A stretch of 64,000 nucleotides of DNA, taken from NCBI RefSeq assembly GCF_020026305.1, contig NZ_CP075691.1, positions 5,580,001 through 5,644,000 on the forward strand, read 5' to 3'. Below the pieces are notes generated by a model. That model was not told the origin of the DNA, ran no database searches, and saw nothing but the letters and a program-made list of their open reading frames with translations. The DNA is from Streptomyces sp. 135 (lineage in GTDB: Bacteria > Actinomycetota > Actinomycetes > Streptomycetales > Streptomycetaceae). Positions 60,123-64,000 of the stretch are shown here, piece after piece. Each line of letters starts with the position of its first letter. Position 1 is the stretch's first letter. The position numbers and the translations under genes were made by a program.

Positions 60123-60373
60123 GACCGCGCACCTTCCTTGCGGGCGCGCTGGTCACGCTGCCACAGCTTGTACGCGATCATCGTGAGCACCGTGGAGATG
60201 ACGACCCACAGCATCTGGTACCAGTAGAAGAACGGGATGCCTATGAGGGTCGGTTCGATCCTGGCGTAGGAACTCACCCAGAGCATCGCCACGAACGGCG
60301 CGACAAGGCAGACGGCGACGACCACGCGGACCGGCGTGACCACCGGTCTGTTCACTTCAGGCGCATCTGACAT
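60119..60373 (-). CDS. DUF3311 small membrane protein, partner of MctP
   Basis: An 84-residue protein with two transmembrane helices (VVVAVCLVAPFVAMLWVSSY and FFYWYQMLWVVISTVLTMIAYKLW) and a basic C-terminus. DUF3311 proteins nearly always precede an SSS monocarboxylate transporter, and this gene overlaps mctP by four bases, so it is probably an accessory subunit. The start at 60373 (MSDAPEV) is preferred over the longer reading from 60394. Confidence 0.85.
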   Translation of the reverse strand: MSDAPEVNRPVVTPVRVVVAVCLVAPFVAMLWVSSYARIEPTLIGIPFFYWYQMLWVVISTVLTMIAYKLWQRDQRARKEGARS

Positions 60374-60448
60374 ATCGCGGCTCCGTTCCCTCACTTATCC
60401 CATGCTTAACGTGCGGGAAATCTAAGCGAGAGTCTCGCGGTATGGAAC

Positions 60449-60471
60449 CCCTGTCCGAATAACGGACGGGA
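60449..60471 (-). terminator. Hairpin after ybdD
   Basis: CCCTGTCCG / CGGACGGG with loop aataa and one wobble pair, 24 bp past the ybdD stop. It separates the cstA-ybdD and DUF3311-mctP transcripts. Confidence 0.55.
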
Positions 60472-60494
60472 CTCGAAGTGCCCGACGTGCCTGC

Positions 60495-60692
60495 TCAGCA
60501 GCAGCGGAACCCCTGGCGGGGGTCCGACTCCTGGCGGTCCGTCCGCATCCGCTCAAAGGCGCGGCGACTGGGGACGGTTGCGGCCGGATGGTCCTTGCGT
60601 ACGTGCGCCACGTACCGCTCGTACGCCGACTCGTCGGTCAGCTCACGGACGTACCACCGCATCCAGCGCACCCCGCGCAGCAGCCAGGTCAC
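60495..60692 (-). CDS. YbdD/YjiX-family small protein
   Basis: A 65-residue protein with the family pattern WYVRELTDESAYERYVAHV, HPAATVPSRRAFERMRTDRQ and a C-terminal GFRCC. YbdD/YjiX proteins are encoded directly after CstA-type transporters in many bacteria and are needed for transport in those tested. The GTG overlaps the cstA stop (GTGA), so it is translated from the same mRNA. Its own function is unknown. Confidence 0.88.
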   Translation of the reverse strand: MTWLLRGVRWMRWYVRELTDESAYERYVAHVRKDHPAATVPSRRAFERMRTDRQESDPRQGFRCC

Positions 60693-62827
60693 CGCACCGG
60701 CTCCCGCTTCTCGTCCCGCTGCGCTTCCCGCTTCTCCTCGGCGGTCGGGAAGAGTCCGGCCGGGGCCGTCAACTTCGACTCCACGTACGGAGCTTCGCTC
60801 AACCGGGAGGCCTCGGGGTCGCGGAGGTGCTTGAGGCAGACCCGCGCGGCGTCGGCGATCACGATGACGATGAGCAGCGCGAGCGCCGCCGAAAGCACTC
60901 CGTCCACCGTGGAGTTGGTGACGACGGTGTGCATGTCGTCCATGGTCTTGGCGGGCGGCAGGACCTTGCCGTCGTCGATGGCGTCCTGGTAGATCGAGCG
61001 CTGCGTGAAGAAGCCGACGCGCGGATCCCCGGAGAACACCTTCTGCCAGCTCGCGGTGAGCGTCACCGTGGCGTCCCAGGCGAGCGGGACCGCCGTGATC
61101 CAGGCCCACTTGAGGCGCCCGGACTTCACGAGCAGCGTCGTGCAGACGGTGAGGGCGACGGCGGCGAGGAGCTGGTTGGCGATGCCGAAGATCGGGAAGA
61201 GCTGGTTGATCCCGCCGAGCGGCTCGTGGACGCCGACCCACAGGAAGTACCCCCACAGCCCGGTGACGGCGGCACTGGTCAGCACCAGGCCCGGCTTCCA
61301 GCTCACCCTCTTGAACGGCTTGTAGACGTTCCCGAGCATGTCCTGGAGCATGAAGCGGCCCACGCGCGTGCCCGCGTCGAGCGCGGTCAGGATGAACAGC
61401 GCCTCGAACATGATCGCGAAGTGGTACCAGAAGGCCCGCATCGAGCCGCCCGTGACCTGCGAGAAGATCTCCGAGACGCCGACCGCGAGCGTGGGCGCCC
61501 CGCCCGTGCGCGAGAGCAGCGAGGACTCCTCCACGTTCTTGGCGGCCTGTGCCAGATCGGCGGGGGAGATGCTGTACCCGAAGTTCGCGACGGCCTTCGA
61601 CGCCTCCTGGACGGTGTCGCCGACGACACCCGCCGGCGCGTTCATCGCGAAGTACAGGCCGGGGTCGATGATCGAGGCCGCGACGAGCGCCATGATCGCG
61701 ACGGCCGACTCCATCAGCATGGAGCCGTACCCGATCATCCGGACCTGCGTCTCCTTCTGGATCATCTTCGGCGTCGTGCCCGAGGAGATCAGCGCGTGGA
61801 AGCCGGACAGGGCCCCGCAGGCGATGGTGATGAAGACGAAGGGGAAGAGCGAGCCGGCGAAGACGGGCCCGTCGCCGCGCGAGGCGAAGTCGGTCACCGG
61901 GTCCATCTTCAGCGTCGGCAGGGCGATGACGACGCCGAGCGCGAGCAGCAGGATGGTGCCGATCTTCATGAACGTGGAGAGGTAGTCGCGCGGCGCGAGC
62001 AGCATCCACACCGGCAGGATCGAGGCGATGAAGCCGTACGCGACCAGCCAGATGACCAGCGTCGAGGGCGCGAGCGTGAAGGTGTCCGCGAGCGAGGACT
62101 CGGCGACCCAGCGCCCGGCGACCAGCGCGACAAGCAGCAGCGCGATGCCGATGAGGGAGACCTCGCTGACCCGCCCCGGGCGCAGCACCCGCAGGTAGAA
62201 ACCCATGAGCAGGGCGATCGGGATGGTCATCGCGATGGAGAAGGTGCCCCACGGCGACTCGGCGAGCGCGTTGACGATGACGAGCGCGAGCACCCCGAGC
62301 AGGATGATCATGATGGCGAACGCGGCGAGCAGCGCGGCGGCCCCGCCGAACGGCCCGATCTCGTCCCGCGCCATCTGCCCGAGCGACTTGCCGTCCCGCC
62401 GCGTCGAGAAGAACAGCACGACCATGTCCTGCACGGCGCCCGCGAAGATCACGCCGACGACGATCCAGATGGTGCCCGGCAGATACCCCATCTGGGCGGC
62501 GAGGACGGGCCCCACCAGCGGCCCCGCGCCCGCGATCGCCGCGAAGTGGTGGCCGAGCAGCACGCGCCGGTCGGTCGGATGGAAGTCGATGCCGTTGTCG
62601 AGCCGCTCGGCGGGCGTCGCGCGGGTCCGGTCGACCTTCAGGACCTTGTACGCGATGAACTTGGAGTAGAAGCGGTACGCGATGGCGTACGAGCCGAGGG
62701 CCGCCGCCACCATCCAGGCGGCCGACACCTCCTCGTCGCGCGCGAGCGCCAGGACGGTCCAGCCCGCGGCGCCGACCAGCGCGACGAGGGTCCAGACGAC
62801 GATGGATCGGGGTTCTGCTCTGCGCAC
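60689..62827 (-). CDS. cstA: CstA-family carbon-starvation transporter
   Basis: A 712-residue integral membrane protein with about 18 helices. GIDFHPTDRRVLLGHHFAAIAGAGPLVGP is the family signature, ACGALSGFHALISSGTTPKMI is the second, and ALDAGTRVGRFMLQD the third. E. coli CstA and BtsT import peptides or pyruvate during starvation; which applies here is open. GTG 62827 has GGAGG eight nt upstream. Three short repeats lie in its promoter region. The divergent-side neighbour dasR is on the same strand upstream. Confidence 0.92.
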   Translation of the reverse strand: MRRAEPRSIVVWTLVALVGAAGWTVLALARDEEVSAAWMVAAALGSYAIAYRFYSKFIAYKVLKVDRTRATPAERLDNGIDFHPTDRRVLLGHHFAAIAGAGPLVGPVLAAQMGYLPGTIWIVVGVIFAGAVQDMVVLFFSTRRDGKSLGQMARDEIGPFGGAAALLAAFAIMIILLGVLALVIVNALAESPWGTFSIAMTIPIALLMGFYLRVLRPGRVSEVSLIGIALLLVALVAGRWVAESSLADTFTLAPSTLVIWLVAYGFIASILPVWMLLAPRDYLSTFMKIGTILLLALGVVIALPTLKMDPVTDFASRGDGPVFAGSLFPFVFITIACGALSGFHALISSGTTPKMIQKETQVRMIGYGSMLMESAVAIMALVAASIIDPGLYFAMNAPAGVVGDTVQEASKAVANFGYSISPADLAQAAKNVEESSLLSRTGGAPTLAVGVSEIFSQVTGGSMRAFWYHFAIMFEALFILTALDAGTRVGRFMLQDMLGNVYKPFKRVSWKPGLVLTSAAVTGLWGYFLWVGVHEPLGGINQLFPIFGIANQLLAAVALTVCTTLLVKSGRLKWAWITAVPLAWDATVTLTASWQKVFSGDPRVGFFTQRSIYQDAIDDGKVLPPAKTMDDMHTVVTNSTVDGVLSAALALLIVIVIADAARVCLKHLRDPEASRLSEAPYVESKLTAPAGLFPTAEEKREAQRDEKREPVR

Positions 62828-62850
62828 CGGGTCGTCCTCCCGTTCACCAT

Positions 62851-62890
62851 GCGATGACGTTCATCGTGCGAAGACGTTCATGCGATGACG
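62851..62890. repeat. Short direct repeats upstream of cstA
   Basis: GCGATGACGTTCAT (62851), GCGAAGACGTTCAT (62868) and GCGATGACG (62882) lie 24-63 bp upstream of the cstA start. They could be operator half-sites. Confidence 0.55.
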
Positions 62891-62941
62891 GGAGGAACGT
62901 AGAGCAGTGAGGTGATCCGCGCCAGACCCCCGGTGCGCGGG

Positions 62942-63724
62942 TCAGTCCGTGGGGCGCTTGAGGCGGGCCACGAACTTGTAGCGGTCGCCGCGGTAGACCG
63001 AGCGCACCCACTCCACCGGCCGGCCCGCGGCGTCCAGCGAGTGCCGGGACAGCAGCAGCATCGGCAGGCCGACGTCGGTGCCGAGCAGGCCCGCCTCGCG
63101 CGGGGTGGCCAGCGACGTCTCGATGGTCTCCTCGGCCTCGGCGAGACGTACGTCGTACACCTCGGCGAGGGCCGTGTAGAGGGAGGTGTACTTGACCAGG
63201 GAGCGGCGCAGCGCCGGGAAGCGCTTCGCCGACAGGTGCGTGGTCTCGATGGCCATGGCCTCGCCGTTGGCCAGGCGCAGCCGCTCGATGCGCAGGACGC
63301 GGCCGCCCGCGCCGATGTCGAGCAGTCCGGCGAGGGTGTCGTCGGCGGTGATGTAGCCGACGTCCAGGAGCTGCGAGGTGGGCTCGAGGCCCTGCGCCCG
63401 CATGTCCTCGGTGTACGAGGTGAGTTGGAGGGCCTGCGACACCTTCGGCTTGGCGACGAAGGTGCCCTTGCCCTGGATCCGCTCCAGGCGGCCCTCGACG
63501 ACCAGCTCCTGCAAGGCCTGGCGGACCGTGGTGCGGGAGGTGTCGAACTCGGCGGCGAGCGTACGCTCCGGGGGGACGGGGGTGCCGGGCGGCAGCGTCT
63601 CCGTCATGTCGAGCAAGTGCCGCTTCAGGCGGTAGTACTTGGGCACGCGCGCGGTGCGGCCGACGCTGGGGGCCTCCGAAGACGTGCCCCCGTCGGTCCC
63701 AGTACTGCCCGCTTCGGTGCCCAT
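62942..63724 (-). CDS. dasR: GntR/HutC-family regulator DasR
   Basis: A 260-residue global regulator of amino-sugar uptake, chitin use, development and antibiotic production. The N-terminal winged helix contains VPKYYRLKRHLLDM and FDTSRTTVRQALQELVVEG, and the effector domain begins after GKGTFVAKPKVSQALQLTSYTEDMRAQGLEP, nearly as I recall for S. coelicolor DasR. The ligands are glucosamine-6-phosphate and N-acetylglucosamine-6-phosphate. ATG 63724 has AAGGG seven nt upstream and gives a Gly/Ser/Thr-rich 25-residue N-terminus. Two dre sites lie in the upstream region facing the dasA side. Confidence 0.95.
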   Translation of the reverse strand: MGTEAGSTGTDGGTSSEAPSVGRTARVPKYYRLKRHLLDMTETLPPGTPVPPERTLAAEFDTSRTTVRQALQELVVEGRLERIQGKGTFVAKPKVSQALQLTSYTEDMRAQGLEPTSQLLDVGYITADDTLAGLLDIGAGGRVLRIERLRLANGEAMAIETTHLSAKRFPALRRSLVKYTSLYTALAEVYDVRLAEAEETIETSLATPREAGLLGTDVGLPMLLLSRHSLDAAGRPVEWVRSVYRGDRYKFVARLKRPTD

Positions 63725-63870
63725 GGCCACCCTTCCCGGCTCCTGTGCTGCTGCCGTCACCGGCTCCTCCGTCTGTCGCGGCTCACATCGTGGCACGGTA
63801 CGGGCCGAGCAAGTCTTACTCGCTCAGGTGTCGGTCCGATAACGGACGCGACAGCCCTTCTTATACACCC

Positions 63871-63899
63871 TTGACACCCCTAAAGGTCTAGGCCAAGCT
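63871..63899 (+). promoter_or_regulatory. Rightward promoter, probably of dasA
   Basis: TTGACA (63871-63876), 17 bp, CAAGCT (63894-63899). The expected gene to the right, the chitobiose-binding protein dasA, begins beyond the window. The segment 63725-64000 otherwise holds only the dre sites and no gene. Confidence 0.6.
63882..63897. promoter_or_regulatory. DasR-responsive element 1
   Basis: AAAGGTCTAGGCCAAG matches the dre core GGTCTAGACCA with one change, and sits inside the promoter spacer and minus-10. Confidence 0.75.
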
Positions 63900-63905
63900 C
63901 CCCGT

Positions 63906-63921
63906 ACTGGTCTACACCATT
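63906..63921. promoter_or_regulatory. DasR-responsive element 2
   Basis: ACTGGTCTACACCATT matches the consensus ACTGGTCTAGACCACT at 14 of 16 positions. It lies 24 bp downstream of the first site. Confidence 0.85.
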
Positions 63922-64000
63922 AAAGACCAGGTTCCAGTCCCACGGGCAGATCTCGGTCCATCAGGTCGCTGCGGGTGGGGGGTTGACTGGCATCCCTTGA

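Overview
The window is chromosomal DNA from a Streptomyces. It has very high G+C with strong third-position GC bias, WhiB-type and sigma-R/RsrA regulators, an epi-isozizaene synthase/P450 pair, DasR at the right end, and many GTG or leaderless starts. Gene content and order match the core region I know in S. coelicolor as roughly SCO5183-SCO5231. I see no prophage, insertion sequence, CRISPR array or secretion island.

Layout. 1-12.5 kb: DNA-repair block with the AdnA-like (5' truncated by the window) and AdnB-like helicase-nucleases, a lipoprotein, an M20 dipeptidase, NudC, mycoredoxin and UvrD2. 12.5-17.7 kb: wblC (whiB7) behind a long attenuator-type leader, small proteins, an ABC1 kinase with a ThiF/E1-like protein, and a YgjP-like metallopeptidase. 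17.8-21 kb: a TerD-AIM24 fusion and two AIM24 paralogues. 21-30.4 kb: Nudix, DUF2342 protein, SDR, MoaE, a 56-aa membrane protein, PDZ-Lon protease, PPA1309-family protein and UPF0182 membrane protein. 30.4-33 kb: two identical initiator tRNA genes flanking a Sel1-repeat gene and a tandem-repeat patch. 33-36 kb: ABC importer of the nitrate/sulfonate type. 36-40.7 kb: Fur-type regulator divergent from a catalase, CBS protein, HisN, TetR, SMR exporter. 40.8-46.7 kb: RsgA, AroA, M50 peptidase, SRAP protein, hydrolase, sigR-rsrA. 46.8-51.4 kb: HD-GYP membrane protein, TPR-like protein, peptide deformylase. 51.6-54.2 kb: albaflavenone-type genes. 54.2-58.4 kb: class Ia ribonucleotide reductase under a cobalamin riboswitch and NrdR boxes, and a GNAT acetyltransferase. 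58.5-64 kb: MctP-type symporter with its DUF3311 partner, CstA with YbdD, DasR, and the start of the dasA promoter with two dre sites.

How the genes connect. Two stress circuits are readable from DNA: sigma-R promoters (GGGAAT-N18-GTT) precede both sigR and mycoredoxin, and wblC has an AT-rich-plus-minus-35 promoter, a leader ORF and a perfect terminator hairpin before its start. Published work links WblC to sigR induction by antibiotics, so both ends of that circuit lie here. Nucleotide supply (nrdAB) is tied to cobalamin and dNTP status, and carbon uptake (mctP, cstA) sits beside the amino-sugar regulator DasR. The block adnAB-nudC-mrx1-uvrD2-whiB7-ABC1-DUF2342-PDZ/Lon-UPF0182 is also neighbouring in mycobacteria.

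Caveat. Five genes (adnA-like, terD-AIM24, sel1, HD-GYP, nrdA) carry about eight frame breaks, each explained by loss of one base in a GC-rich run. This looks like a systematic sequencing or assembly error rather than gene decay. Coordinates for those genes span the whole reconstructed gene.
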